Part shown: positions 21,356 to 30,885 of the stretch, piece by piece | Layout: each line of letters starts with the position of its first letter | Numbering within the stretch: the first letter of the stretch is position 1 | Notes under the pieces: model-generated | Told to the model about the DNA's origin: nothing | The model's database searches: none | What the model saw: the letters and a program-made list of their open reading frames with translations, nothing else | Translations under genes and position numbers: made by a program | From: BM509 sp036396915 | Lineage (GTDB): Bacteria; Desulfobacterota; Desulfuromonadia; Desulfuromonadales; Geopsychrobacteraceae | DNA length: 42,204 nucleotides | Direction of reading: 5' to 3' | NCBI GenBank assembly: GCA_036396915.1 | Contig: DASWJX010000089.1 | Location: 1-42,204, forward strand

Positions 21356-23326
21356 ATGAGCACAGCAATGAGCGACAATCTGAAGATATCCCTTCGGGAG
21401 CAGGGGATGCTGCGTCTCGCGGTTGTCACCCCGGAGCTGCGCGTTGCCGATGTCGCATTCAATGTCGATGCGATCCGTCAGGTCGGTCTTGCGGCCCTGG
21501 AACAAAAGTGCCGGTTCCTGCTTTTCCCGGAGCTGTGCATCAGCGGCTACACCTGCGGCGACCTGTTTTTTCAGCAGGAATTGTTGCAACAGGTTGAAGA
21601 GGGCCTGCTGCTGCTGGCGGAGTTTTCGGCCCGGCACAAACAGACCCTGGTTGTCGGTGCTCCGCTTCGCCAGCGGGGCCGCCTGTTCAACTGTGCCGTT
21701 TTTATCTCCCATGGCAGCATTTGCGGGGTTGTGCCGAAGACTTTTTTGCCGAATACGGGCGAATTTTACGAACAGCGCTGGTTCTCGAGTTCGGTGAACA
21801 GCGACAGTTCATCACTCTGCCTGCAGGGAACGGATATCCCCTTCGGCACCGACCTTTTGTTCCAGGCCGAAGGTTTCCCGGAGTGCCTGGTCGGCGTGGA
21901 AATCTGCGAGGATGTCTGGGCGGTTGCGCCACCGAGCGGTTCCCTGGCGCTGGCGGGCGCGACCCTGTTGCTTAACCTGTCCGCCAGCCCCGAGCTGCTC
22001 GGGAAGCAGGCTTATCGCCAGGCCCTGGTGGAATCGCAATCGGCCCGTTGTCTGGCCGTCTATGCCTATGCCTCGGCAGGACCCTGCGAGTCGAGCACCG
22101 ATCTGGTCTTCTCCGGACACTCGCTGATTGCCGAAAACGGCCAGGTGCTGGCGGAAACCGTACGGTTTCAGTTCGACAGTCAGCTGGCCTTTGCCGACGT
22201 CGATCTGGCGCGGCTGATCGGCGAGCGTCAGCGCAACAGCAGTTATGCGAGCGGGCTCGCCGACCGGTGCTATCGCGTCCTGCCGTTCTTCATGGACGAG
22301 AGCCTGGTCGGCCGCCTGCGGCGCCCCGTCAGTCGCAGCCCGTTTGTTCCGCCGGATGATGCGGAACGCTGTGCCCGCTGCCGGGAAATTTTCCAACTGC
22401 AGACCAGCGGTCTGATAAAGCGGCTGCGGCATACCGGCAGCAAAAAAGTGGTGATCGGACTTTCCGGAGGGCTCGATTCGACCCTGGCCCTGCTGGTGAC
22501 GGTCAAGGCATTCGATCGCCTGCAACTGGAGCGCAGTGGCATTGTCGCCCTGACCATGCCCGGCTTCGGAACCACCGAAAGGACCAGGGGGAATGCCGAA
22601 CGGCTGGCTGAACTGCTGGGGGTTGAGCTGCGGGTCGTCAGCATCGACCAGGCGGTCCGGCAACATTTCAGCGACATCGGGCATGACGAGTCCTGTCATG
22701 ATGTGACGTACGAAAACAGCCAGGCCCGCGAACGGACCCAGATCCTGATGGATGTCGCCAACCAGGTCGGCGGTCTGGTGATCGGCACCGGTGATCTGTC
22801 GGAGTTGGCACTGGGCTGGTGCACCTACAACGGCGACCATATGTCGATGTACGGCGTCAACTGCGGTGTTCCCAAAACACTGGTCAGGTACGTGGTGGAA
22901 TGGTGCGCCCAGGTCGAATTTGCCGATGAGATTGCGCAGATCCTCCTCGATATCTGCGCCACGCCGGTTTCCCCCGAGCTGCTGCCGCCAGACGAGGAAG
23001 GGAATATCGGACAGTTTACCGAGCAGGTGGTCGGCCCCTATCAGCTGCACGATTTCTTCCTCTACCAGGTGGTGCGGATGCACTATCCGCCGAGCAAGAT
23101 TCTACTGCTGGCCCGGCAGGCGTTTGCCGGAGAGTACGACTGCAGCGAACTGCGCATCTGGTTGCGGCTTTTCTACCGCCGATTTTTCTCCCAGCAGTTC
23201 AAGCGCTCTTGTCTGCCCGACGGACCGAAGGTCGGCAGCGTCGCGCTCTCTCCGCGCGGTGACTGGCGGATGCCGAGCGACGCCAGTGTCAGTCTCTGGC
23301 TCAAGCAGCTGGAGGAAGAAGATTGA
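21356..23326 (+). CDS. nadE: Glutamine-dependent NAD+ synthetase
   Basis: A 656-aa two-domain enzyme making NAD+ from deamido-NAD with glutamine as nitrogen donor. The N-terminal nitrilase-type glutaminase domain has the triad Glu59 (LLFPELCISG), Lys128 (VPKTFLPN) and Cys184 (GVEICEDVW). The C-terminal synthetase domain has the ATP-binding SGGLDS motif at 370-375, GTGDLSELALGWCTYNGDH and the final LPDGPKVGSVALSPRGDWRMPSD. Length fits the long glutaminase-fused form. GGGAG precedes the ATG at 21356. The stop overlaps the rsmI start by 4 nt. Confidence 0.97.
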   Translation: MSTAMSDNLKISLREQGMLRLAVVTPELRVADVAFNVDAIRQVGLAALEQKCRFLLFPELCISGYTCGDLFFQQELLQQVEEGLLLLAEFSARHKQTLVVGAPLRQRGRLFNCAVFISHGSICGVVPKTFLPNTGEFYEQRWFSSSVNSDSSSLCLQGTDIPFGTDLLFQAEGFPECLVGVEICEDVWAVAPPSGSLALAGATLLLNLSASPELLGKQAYRQALVESQSARCLAVYAYASAGPCESSTDLVFSGHSLIAENGQVLAETVRFQFDSQLAFADVDLARLIGERQRNSSYASGLADRCYRVLPFFMDESLVGRLRRPVSRSPFVPPDDAERCARCREIFQLQTSGLIKRLRHTGSKKVVIGLSGGLDSTLALLVTVKAFDRLQLERSGIVALTMPGFGTTERTRGNAERLAELLGVELRVVSIDQAVRQHFSDIGHDESCHDVTYENSQARERTQILMDVANQVGGLVIGTGDLSELALGWCTYNGDHMSMYGVNCGVPKTLVRYVVEWCAQVEFADEIAQILLDICATPVSPELLPPDEEGNIGQFTEQVVGPYQLHDFFLYQVVRMHYPPSKILLLARQAFAGEYDCSELRIWLRLFYRRFFSQQFKRSCLPDGPKVGSVALSPRGDWRMPSDASVSLWLKQLEEED

Positions 23327-24156
23327 GCGGCAGGCTGTATGTGGTTGCCACCCCGATCGGCAATCTGGAGGACATGACCTATCGTGCCGTGCGGATCTTG
23401 CAGGAGGTCGATCTGATCGCGGCGGAAGATACGCGCCACAGTCGCCGCCTGCTCAACCATTATGCCATCAGGACGGCGCTGATCTCCTATCACGAGCATA
23501 ACGAAATTGAGCGCGCCGAGCAGCTTCTCACCCGGCTCGGCAGCGGCGCGTCCCTGGCGCTGATTTCCGATGCCGGAACCCCCTGTATCGCCGATCCCGG
23601 TTACCGGCTGGTGCGTCGCTGTCGTCAGGCCGGCGTGGAGGTGGTTGCCGTTCCCGGACCTTCCGCTTCGATTGCGGCCCTTTCGATCTCGGGTTTGCCG
23701 ACCGACAGCTTCACCTTCATCGGTTTTTTGCCGACCAGGACCCAGGCCCGCCGGACGGTGTTGCAGGGACTGCTTGGCGAGCCGCGAACCCTGGTCTGCT
23801 ACGAAACGCCGCACCGGCTGGCGGCCTGCCTGCATGATATTGTCGAGGTGCTCGGTGATGACAGGGAACTCGCTGTTGCCCGGGAATTGACCAAGCGCCA
23901 TGAAGAGCTGTTTTACGGTACGGCAGCGGCGGCCCGCGAACATTTTTCCGCCGCCAAGGTGAAGGGAGAACTGGTTCTGGTGATCGGGCCGGCACCGAAA
24001 AGGGCACCGGAAGGCACGGTCCGCGAGGCCCTGCTGCAGTTGCGGGCTGAAACCGACCTGAGCTGGAAGCAGATTGTCAAGCAGGTTGCCAGGGATTTCG
24101 GGCTGCCGGGCAGCGATGTCTATCGCGCGTCGCTGGAACTGCGCAAGGAAGAGTAA
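23323..24156 (+). CDS. rsmI: 16S rRNA (cytidine1402-2'-O)-methyltransferase
   Basis: A 277-aa enzyme that 2'-O-methylates C1402 in the decoding centre. Family motifs are LYVVATPIGNLEDMTYRAVRIL, AAEDTRHSRRLLNHY, ISDAGTPCIADPG and VAVPGPSASIAALSISGLP. The likely start is TTG at 23323, overlapping the nadE stop (TTGA) with GGAGG about 10 nt upstream. It is the last gene of the rightward block and converges with ntrX. The 58-nt gap contains an imperfect hairpin without a T-run. Confidence 0.95.
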   Translation: MSGRLYVVATPIGNLEDMTYRAVRILQEVDLIAAEDTRHSRRLLNHYAIRTALISYHEHNEIERAEQLLTRLGSGASLALISDAGTPCIADPGYRLVRRCRQAGVEVVAVPGPSASIAALSISGLPTDSFTFIGFLPTRTQARRTVLQGLLGEPRTLVCYETPHRLAACLHDIVEVLGDDRELAVARELTKRHEELFYGTAAAAREHFSAAKVKGELVLVIGPAPKRAPEGTVREALLQLRAETDLSWKQIVKQVARDFGLPGSDVYRASLELRKEE

Positions 24157-24214
24157 CCGACGACAGCGCCCGCTTTTGCCGGAGCACCGTCGTTAGCGTC
24201 GTCCGCTTCCCGCC

Positions 24215-25585
24215 CTATTCCCCCTGTTCCAGCCCGTAGGCTTTGATTTTACGGTGCAGGTTGGAGCGTTCCAGTCCGATCTCCTCGGCGGTACGGGAAA
24301 TGTTCCAGTTGTTCTTCTGCAGTTTTTCCAGCAGAAAATGTTTTTCGAACAGCTCTTTGGCTTCCCGGTACGAATCCGGCAGCGGACCGCTGCCGTCAAT
24401 CCGCTGGTCGTCGTGCCGGGTTCCCAGCTTGACGAACGGCAGGGGCAGGTCGGCAAGTTCGATCTGCTGCTCGGGGGTCATAATGACCAGCCGCTCGATC
24501 AGGTTTTTCAGTTCGCGCACATTGCCCGGCCAGTCATAGTTGGCCAGCGAGAGCAGGGCCTGAGCGGAGAGGTTTTTTGTTTCACGGCTTTCCTTGCTGC
24601 AGAAATAGCTCAGGAAATGCCTGGTCAGCATCGCGATGTCCTCACGGCGCTCGCGCAGCGGCGGAACCACGAACGGCAATACGTTCAAGCGAAAATACAG
24701 GTCCTCGCGGAAGTTTCCTTTTTTGATCTCCTCTTCCAAGTCTTTGTTGGTGGCGGCGATGACACGCACATCGACCTCGATGGTCCGGTTGCCGCCGACC
24801 CGTTCGAAGGTTTGCTCCTGCAGGATGCGCAGGATTTTCGCCTGGGTTTTCAGACTCATGTCCCCGATCTCATCGAGAAACAGCGTGCCGTTGTGCGACT
24901 GGTCGAATTTGCCCTTGCGTGAAGCGGTCGCGCCGGTGAATGCACCCTTTTCATGCCCGAACAATTCCGATTCGATCAGGTCTTCCGGGATGGCCGCACA
25001 GTTGACCTCGACAAATGGCCGATCGTGACGGTTGGACTGGTGGTGGATGGCGCGCGCCACAAGCTCCTTGCCGGTGCCGTTTTCACCGGTAATCAGCACC
25101 CAGCCGGCACTGGGGGCGGCAACTGCCATTTGATTCTTGAGCCTGGTGATCGCCGGACTCTCGCCGATCATTTCGTAATCCCGGTCGATCTTGGCCCGCA
25201 GAGCCCGATTTTCGGCGACCAGCTGGCCGATTTTCATGGCGTTTTGTATCGAGAGCAGAACCTTCTCCAGGGACAGGGGTTTTTCGATGAAGTCGTACGC
25301 TCCGAGACGGGTCGCCTTGACGGCGGTCTCTATGGTTCCGTGTCCGCTCATCATGATAACCGGCTGGCCGGGACGACTCTGACGCAGGCGCTTGAGGGTT
25401 TCCAGCCCGTCGATGCCGGGCATCCAGATGTCGAGCAGGATCAGGTCCGGATCTTCCGTTTGGGCCAGAGCCAGCGCTTCTTCACCGGTCGCGGCGCTGA
25501 CCGTGCGGAACCCTTCGTCGCCGAGAATTCCCTCCAGGCTCTGGCTGATACTCTGTTCGTCGTCAACGATGAGAATTGTTTCCAT
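24215..25585 (-). CDS. ntrX: NtrX-type sigma-54-dependent response regulator
   Basis: A 456-aa activator. Residues 1-120 are a receiver domain with phosphoacceptor Asp52 (LLDIWMPG). The AAA+ domain follows with Walker A GENGTGKE, the sigma-54 contact loop GAFTGA, DEIGDMSL and a conserved RLNVLPF…RRED region. The C-terminus is a Fis-type helix-turn-helix (ISRTAEEIGLERSNLHRKIKAYGL). The start is the ATG at 25585, with GGGGA upstream; the open frame continues 150 nt further into ntrY DNA without family similarity. It lies 46 nt downstream of the NtrY-type kinase and is almost surely its partner. Targets may include envelope or nitrogen genes; this is not shown by the sequence. Confidence 0.94.
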   Translation of the reverse strand: METILIVDDEQSISQSLEGILGDEGFRTVSAATGEEALALAQTEDPDLILLDIWMPGIDGLETLKRLRQSRPGQPVIMMSGHGTIETAVKATRLGAYDFIEKPLSLEKVLLSIQNAMKIGQLVAENRALRAKIDRDYEMIGESPAITRLKNQMAVAAPSAGWVLITGENGTGKELVARAIHHQSNRHDRPFVEVNCAAIPEDLIESELFGHEKGAFTGATASRKGKFDQSHNGTLFLDEIGDMSLKTQAKILRILQEQTFERVGGNRTIEVDVRVIAATNKDLEEEIKKGNFREDLYFRLNVLPFVVPPLRERREDIAMLTRHFLSYFCSKESRETKNLSAQALLSLANYDWPGNVRELKNLIERLVIMTPEQQIELADLPLPFVKLGTRHDDQRIDGSGPLPDSYREAKELFEKHFLLEKLQKNNWNISRTAEEIGLERSNLHRKIKAYGLEQGE

Positions 25586-25631
25586 TATAATCCCCGAAAG
25601 ATATATGTCTGCAGTATCGATAAGATCAAGG

Positions 25632-27872
25632 TCAGCTGCGGCCTGCCGGAAGTTCAACGATGAACTTCGAGCCGCGCGGATGATTGTCGCGAACCCGGAT
25701 ATAGCCGCTGTGGTCGGAAATGATCGTTGCCACAATCGCCAGACCGAGTCCGGTTCCCGAGTTTTTGGTCGAAAAATAGGGCTCGAAAAGTCGGGGTTTG
25801 TCTTCGGCCGGGATACCGCAGCCGGTGTCGGCTACGGTCATGGTGAGGATCTGCAGGTCGTGATTGTAGAGCGTCTCCAGCCTGATCTCTCCCTTTTCGT
25901 CCATGGCCGCAACGGCATTTTCAAGCAGGTTGATGATCGCCCTTTTGATCTGTTCCCGGTCCAGATTGGCAATCGGCAGATGCTGGTCGAGGGCGAGACC
26001 GAAATGGATCTGTTTGTGCCCCTCCTGGTAGAGAACCAGGGTTTCACTGATAATATCGTTCAGGTTGCAGGGGGAGGGTTTTATGGCCGGCATCCGGGCA
26101 AAATTCGAGAATTCGTTGACCAGGTTTTTTAATTCGTCAACCTGATGGATGATCATTTTGGTGCACTCGTCAAAAACATTGTCTTCCGCGGCAAAGCGGT
26201 CCAGATAGCGCCGTCGCAGCCGTTGGGCGGAAAGTTGCACCGGAGTCAACGGATTCTTTATCTCATGGGCGATGCGTCGCGCCACCTCGCGCCAGGCCTC
26301 CATCCGCTGGGCTTTGATCAGATGGGTCAAATCGTCAAAAACCACAACCGTTCCCATGAACTTGTCGGCATCGTCCCTTAAGGTACTGAGATGGGCGAGA
26401 ATGGTGATTTTCTCATCGCCTATGGAGAGGGTCAGCTGCTGGCGGACGGTTCCTTTTTCCGACTGGAACAGATCCCTGAAGAGTTCCTTGATTTTCGCCC
26501 GGTAGGCTGATGGAATCACCGCCCTGAAGTCCTTGCCGAGCACCGCTTTTGAGCTGAAGCGGAGCAGTTTTTCCGCCGACTTGTTGATGGTGGTAATCCG
26601 GCCGTAGCGGTCGATGGAGATGACGCCGGCGGTGACATTGGCCAGCACGACCTCCATGTAGCCGCGGCGCTGGTCAAGTTCCAGGTTGGACGCCTGCAGT
26701 TCCTGGTTGGCCGACTCGACCGCCTGGCGGCTGCGCCGCAGATCAGCGGTCATCATGTTGAACGCTTTGACCAGGGTGCCGACCTCATCGGTGCTGCGTG
26801 TTTCCAGCTGGATATCCAGATCGCCCGAGGCCACGCGGGACGTCGCGTCGGCCAGATCCTGAATCGGAACGGTAATGCCGCGGGCCAACTGGAAGCCGAA
26901 CCAGGTTGCCAGAAAAAGGATGATCAGGGCGATCAGCAGCAGGACGATGACATAGCTCTGCTGGATCTGGGTTTTGATCAGTTTGGTGGTTTTGTACTGC
27001 TCGACGGAGGTCGCGATCTCCTTCATTTTATTGATCAGGGAGTAGGGCACATAGTAGTTTACGACCACGACGCCGACCACATCCTTGGGGTTCCAGTTGG
27101 AGTGGATCGGGACAAAGCCGCGAATCAGATCGGCCTTGCCGACCGGGGTGATGCGGGAAAAGCGATTGTCCTGCAAGCCTTCGAGAACCGGGTCGGAGGT
27201 TGCCGCGGTGATTTCCAGAATCGGGATTTTCGGGTTGGCAACCCTGACCAGCTCTTCGTTGGTTGCGGAAAAGACTTCAACGATGCCCAGGTTGTACTCT
27301 CCCTGTTTCCGTTTGATCAGGCTGCGCAGCGCCTCAAGGTTCTCCTCGTTGATCAGTTTCTCTTCCTTGATCCGCGATGCCAGCTGATCGGCATAGTAAA
27401 GGGCGTTGGCCTCCGAATTGCGATAGTAGGTCTGGGCCACTTCCAGGGATTCATCGAGGGCGGACTCGACCTGGGTACTGAACCAGCTGTCGATGCTCTT
27501 GCTGATAAAACCGGCGGAAACCAGAAAGAGGACGATGGTCGGAATCAGGGAAAAGGCGATGAAGGTCCCGACCAGTTTGCTGCGCAAGCGGGCGCCGGGA
27601 ACCCCTCTGCGTCGTTCCAGGATCAGTTTGAACAGGTTGCGGAAAATCAGGAACAAAAAGGAGAGAACCAGCAGCAGGTTCAGATTGATCATGGTCAGGG
27701 CGACTACCCCGCCGCCGAGAGGAAAGCGGGTGGTAATGTCGAGGAGTTGCAGTTCCAGTCGGGGCAGCAGGGCGATGGCGACGATAAGCAGCAGAATGAG
27801 AATCCACTCGCGACGGCGCTTGCTCCGTTCGGGGGACTTAGTCCCGGGTGTTGCGGTTGACGATGGCGTCAC
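25632..27872 (-). CDS. ntrY: NtrY-type membrane histidine kinase
   Basis: A 746-aa sensor kinase. Three hydrophobic segments lie in the first ~120 residues, then an extracytoplasmic sensor region to about residue 315, then a fourth membrane segment. A HAMP domain (QLARGITVPIQDLADATSRVASGDLDI), a PAS domain (ANVTAGVISIDRYGRITTINKSAEKLL) and the kinase core follow. The phosphorylated histidine is His536 in ARRIAHEIKNPLTPVQLSAQRLRRRY. The ATPase boxes are NLLENAVAAMDE, DTGCGIPAED and GTGLGLAIV. This arrangement is that of NtrY. The GTG start at 27872 has GAGGA 6 nt upstream. It lies downstream of lpxC on the same strand. Confidence 0.93.
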   Translation of the reverse strand: MTPSSTATPGTKSPERSKRRREWILILLLIVAIALLPRLELQLLDITTRFPLGGGVVALTMINLNLLLVLSFLFLIFRNLFKLILERRRGVPGARLRSKLVGTFIAFSLIPTIVLFLVSAGFISKSIDSWFSTQVESALDESLEVAQTYYRNSEANALYYADQLASRIKEEKLINEENLEALRSLIKRKQGEYNLGIVEVFSATNEELVRVANPKIPILEITAATSDPVLEGLQDNRFSRITPVGKADLIRGFVPIHSNWNPKDVVGVVVVNYYVPYSLINKMKEIATSVEQYKTTKLIKTQIQQSYVIVLLLIALIILFLATWFGFQLARGITVPIQDLADATSRVASGDLDIQLETRSTDEVGTLVKAFNMMTADLRRSRQAVESANQELQASNLELDQRRGYMEVVLANVTAGVISIDRYGRITTINKSAEKLLRFSSKAVLGKDFRAVIPSAYRAKIKELFRDLFQSEKGTVRQQLTLSIGDEKITILAHLSTLRDDADKFMGTVVVFDDLTHLIKAQRMEAWREVARRIAHEIKNPLTPVQLSAQRLRRRYLDRFAAEDNVFDECTKMIIHQVDELKNLVNEFSNFARMPAIKPSPCNLNDIISETLVLYQEGHKQIHFGLALDQHLPIANLDREQIKRAIINLLENAVAAMDEKGEIRLETLYNHDLQILTMTVADTGCGIPAEDKPRLFEPYFSTKNSGTGLGLAIVATIISDHSGYIRVRDNHPRGSKFIVELPAGRS

Positions 27873-27976
27873 TTGCGGTCCTCATATCCTGCTGAGCCTC
27901 AATCGGATCATTGAACGAGATAGTCGCATGATTGTAGGCGAAGCCGTTGCCGAAAAGCAAGTTGCCCGAAACGAAC

Positions 27977-28001
27977 AAAGGCAGCCCGCGGGGCTGCCTT
28001 T
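27977..28001 (-). terminator. Terminator-like hairpin after lpxC
   Basis: The arms AAAGGCAGCCC (27977-27987) and GGGCTGCCTTT (27991-28001) pair perfectly over 3 nt. Leftward the stem ends in TTTGTTCGTTT, a broken T-run. It probably ends lpxC transcripts, at least in part, before ntrY. Confidence 0.65.
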
Positions 28002-28024
28002 GAGAGACATTGAATAATTTACGC

Positions 28025-28954
28025 CTAAGCCTTGATCCAGGCCAGGTTGGACGCATAGGCCTGGGCGACGGTTTTTCCGGCTTCGTGAAGTGCCGCTTCG
28101 CTGAATTCCACATAGGTCCAGCAGTCAGGGGTGTCGAGGATTTTGCGGACCATTTTGGCGTTGATGTCGTGCCCGGCCTTGAAGGCGCGGATATGGCCGA
28201 GCATCGGGTGTCCGAGCAGGCTGAAGTCGCCGCAGGCGTCGAGGATTTTGTGGCGCACGAACTCGTCCTGAAAACGCAACCCTTCGGGGTTCATGACCCC
28301 TTCTTCGTTGATAACGACAGCATTGTCCAGAGACCCGCCGCGGGCAAGTCCGTTGGCCTTTAGGTATTCGACTTCATGAAGAAAACCGAAGGTGCGGGCC
28401 GGGGCGATCTCTTTGGAGAAGCTTTCCGACGAGAATTTCATGCTGTACTGCTGCAAGGCGATCGCCTTGTGCTCGAAAGCGATGTCGAAGGTAATGCGGA
28501 AGAAGCGGGAGGGGATGATATTGATCCGTTTCTCACCTTCGATAAGCTCGATCGGCTTGCGAATCGCAATAAATTTGCGGCTGGCGTCAAGGTTTCTGGT
28601 GCCGACTTTCTGCAGCTGCTGAATAAATGGAGCCGCGCTGCCGTCGAGAATGGGGATTTCCGGGCCATCGATATCAACGTGAAGATTGTCGATACCGCAA
28701 GCGGCCAGGGCGGCAAGAAAGTGTTCCACGGTGGAAACGCTCAGACCGTCACGGCCGAGGACAGTCGCCATCCGGGTGTCGACGACATTTTCGGCCGCGG
28801 CCTTGATGGCGACGGTCCGTTCGCCGTCCCGGCGATGGAAGATAATGCCGGTGTTCGCTTCAGCCGGGCGCAGCCTGAGCCGGATGTTTGCTCCGGAATG
28901 GAGTCCGATCCCGCTGATCTCGGTTGAAGTATTGATGGTACGTTGAAGAATCAT
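28025..28954 (-). CDS. lpxC: UDP-3-O-acyl-N-acetylglucosamine deacetylase
   Basis: A 309-aa zinc enzyme, the committed step of lipid A synthesis. MILQRTINTSTEISGIGLHSG, the zinc histidine in STVEHFLAAL, IPILDGSAAPF and the second metal motif VRHKILDACGDFSLLG are all present. It shows that the organism has a lipopolysaccharide outer membrane. The gene lies 217 nt downstream of ubiB with no other lipid A gene near it. TTTACC and TATATT about 55-35 nt before the start are a weak promoter candidate. Confidence 0.97.
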   Translation of the reverse strand: MILQRTINTSTEISGIGLHSGANIRLRLRPAEANTGIIFHRRDGERTVAIKAAAENVVDTRMATVLGRDGLSVSTVEHFLAALAACGIDNLHVDIDGPEIPILDGSAAPFIQQLQKVGTRNLDASRKFIAIRKPIELIEGEKRINIIPSRFFRITFDIAFEHKAIALQQYSMKFSSESFSKEIAPARTFGFLHEVEYLKANGLARGGSLDNAVVINEEGVMNPEGLRFQDEFVRHKILDACGDFSLLGHPMLGHIRAFKAGHDINAKMVRKILDTPDCWTYVEFSEAALHEAGKTVAQAYASNLAWIKA

Positions 28955-29122
28955 AGGACTACCGCCTGTTGGGTCTGTTGGGAATATAGTAATTCAGGTG
29001 CTTGGGTAAATGCAAGTTTCTTGCCACCCATCCTCCTGCCGTAAACGCCTGAAATTGAGGGATAAAGTTTTTGCGAAAAGGTTGGTTCGGCACGGTCTGT
29101 GGTGATTATACAAGGACGGAAG

Positions 29123-29138
29123 CGCCACTTTTGTGGCG
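29123..29138. other. Short perfect hairpin in the gap between ubiB and lpxC
   Basis: CGCCAC (29123-29128) and GTGGCG (29133-29138) pair around TTTT. It lies about 35-50 nt downstream of the ubiB stop. Without a T-run in either direction it is more likely a 3'-end stabiliser or a protein site than a full terminator. Confidence 0.3.
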
Positions 29139-29171
29139 TATATGACACAGGTCGCAGCTGTTAAGCGGAAA

Positions 29172-30863
29172 TTACATGCGCCCCGAGCGAAGGATGGCAA
29201 TCGCCAGCCCCAGGCCGAGAAAAGCGGCGATGGAATAGCCGAACAAGCCGAGGATCGGAAAGTCGAAAAGCATCGGTCCCTTGTCGGTCTGCATGATTAA
29301 CGAAGAACCGACAACCAGGGCCGCGATGATCAGGCTGAACGAGATGCGGTTGCTCGACTTGTCGAGATCGTTAATCAGCCGATCGAGACCGCGATGTTCC
29401 AGGTCGATCTTGAACTTGTTGCGGTTGATGCGATGGATCAGCTCGCGCAGATCCTGCGGCAGTTGGCGAACCAGGGAGCCGTAATCGCGACCGATGCCGA
29501 GCAGGTCGCGTGAAATCCAGGTTGCGCTGAGCCTCGAGCGCAGCAGCCGCTCGACCCGCGGTTTCAGGTGGAGCACCAGATTGAACTCCGGGTCGAGTTG
29601 ACGGGCCACCCCTTCCAGGGTGGCCAGCGCTTTGGCGAGCAGGATCAGGTCGGTTGGAAAACGGATTCGATAACGGGTCAGGATTGCGATAAAGTCGGTG
29701 AGAAGCTTGCCGGTGCTGAACTCCGCCAGGGTCAGGTCGTAATAGTCGTCGATAAATTCGACGATATCGCGTTTGAGCGCACTGCGGTCGATATCTTCCC
29801 TGAGATCACCGGAGTAGACCATCAGGCTGAGGATCCGGTCGGCGTCCCGCTGCAGGACCGCCATCAACAATTCGGCCAGTTGTTGCTTCAGTTCATCGTC
29901 AAGGCGGCCGACCATGCCGTAATCGAGAAAGCAGATTTGCTCTTCCGGCAGGACCAGAATGTTGCCGGGGTGCGGATCGCAGTGAAACAGCCCGTGAACC
30001 AGAACCTGCTCAAGCAGCAACCCCGCACAGTTTTCGGCGATTTTCTTGCGATCGAGCCCCCGCTTCTCCAGTTCGGCAAAAGCGGTGACCTTGATCCCGT
30101 CGATGTATTCCAGGGTGAGGACCGACTCTGCGGTCTGTTTCCAGAACACGCGGGGCGTGTAGGCTTCGGCGGAGTCTTCGAAGTGGCTGAAAAAACGGTC
30201 GGTGGTATGCCCTTCCCGGGTAAAGTCCACTTCGCGAAAGACACTGCGGCGGAATTCCCGGACCGCTCCGGACGGATCGTAAAGCACCGTGGTCGGCAGG
30301 TGATTCTCGACCAGATAGGCCAGTCCGGCCAGGATGTCGAGGTCGGTTTCCAGAATTCCCAGGATGCCGGGCCGTCTGATTTTGATCACCACCTCTTCAC
30401 CGGAGTGCAGGCGTGCGCGGTGAACCTGGGCAATCGATCCGGCGGCAATCGACTCCGGCTGGATTTCGGCAAAGAGTGTTTCCGGCGGTTGACCGAATGC
30501 GGTTTCGATCTGGCGGAGGATGTCCGCCAGGGGAACGGAGGGGACCTTGTCCTGCAGCTTGCCGAATTCGTCGGCGTAGTCCTGCGGCACCAGATCGGGG
30601 CGGGTCGAAAGGAGCTGTCCCAGTTTGACGAAGGTCGGACCCAGTTCTTCCATGGCCATGCGCAGCCGTTCCGGTTGCGTCAAACGTTCCATGCCCTGCG
30701 AGACGGCGCCGAAGGTGACGATCCGCTTGCCCAGCTCCAGGTAGTAGTTGATATTCAGCTGTTCAATGACGTGTCCGAAGCCGTACTTGATCAGAACGCC
30801 GAGTACCTGACGGTAGCGCTTGAGCGAGCGGATATTGCGGTTGATCTGCGCGAAGGGCAACAT
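29172..30863 (-). CDS. ubiB: UbiB/ABC1 family atypical kinase
   Basis: A 563-aa protein of the UbiB/COQ8 family, needed for ubiquinone or menaquinone-type quinone synthesis in several organisms, probably through ATPase activity. The family motif FVKLGQLLSTRPD (KxGQ), the Ala-rich loop AAGSIAQVHRA replacing the usual P-loop, VVIKIRRPGI, HCDPHPGNILVLPE and FLDYGMVG are all seen. Two hydrophobic segments near the C-terminus (about residues 505-525 and 535-560) anchor it in the inner membrane. It is followed downstream by lpxC and preceded by a small coiled-coil protein gene 22 nt upstream, probably in the same transcript. Confidence 0.93.
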   Translation of the reverse strand: MLPFAQINRNIRSLKRYRQVLGVLIKYGFGHVIEQLNINYYLELGKRIVTFGAVSQGMERLTQPERLRMAMEELGPTFVKLGQLLSTRPDLVPQDYADEFGKLQDKVPSVPLADILRQIETAFGQPPETLFAEIQPESIAAGSIAQVHRARLHSGEEVVIKIRRPGILGILETDLDILAGLAYLVENHLPTTVLYDPSGAVREFRRSVFREVDFTREGHTTDRFFSHFEDSAEAYTPRVFWKQTAESVLTLEYIDGIKVTAFAELEKRGLDRKKIAENCAGLLLEQVLVHGLFHCDPHPGNILVLPEEQICFLDYGMVGRLDDELKQQLAELLMAVLQRDADRILSLMVYSGDLREDIDRSALKRDIVEFIDDYYDLTLAEFSTGKLLTDFIAILTRYRIRFPTDLILLAKALATLEGVARQLDPEFNLVLHLKPRVERLLRSRLSATWISRDLLGIGRDYGSLVRQLPQDLRELIHRINRNKFKIDLEHRGLDRLINDLDKSSNRISFSLIIAALVVGSSLIMQTDKGPMLFDFPILGLFGYSIAAFLGLGLAIAILRSGRM

Positions 30864-30885
30864 GGTATGAGGATATCCGGCTCGG

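Noticed and set aside
24157..24214. Hairpin between the convergent rsmI and ntrX genes
   Set aside because: The stem is imperfect and no T-run follows on either strand, so I did not list it as a terminator.
27838..28113. Small minus-strand frame of 91 codons between lpxC and ntrY
   Set aside because: It begins inside lpxC in another frame, crosses the lpxC terminator hairpin and has no binding site.
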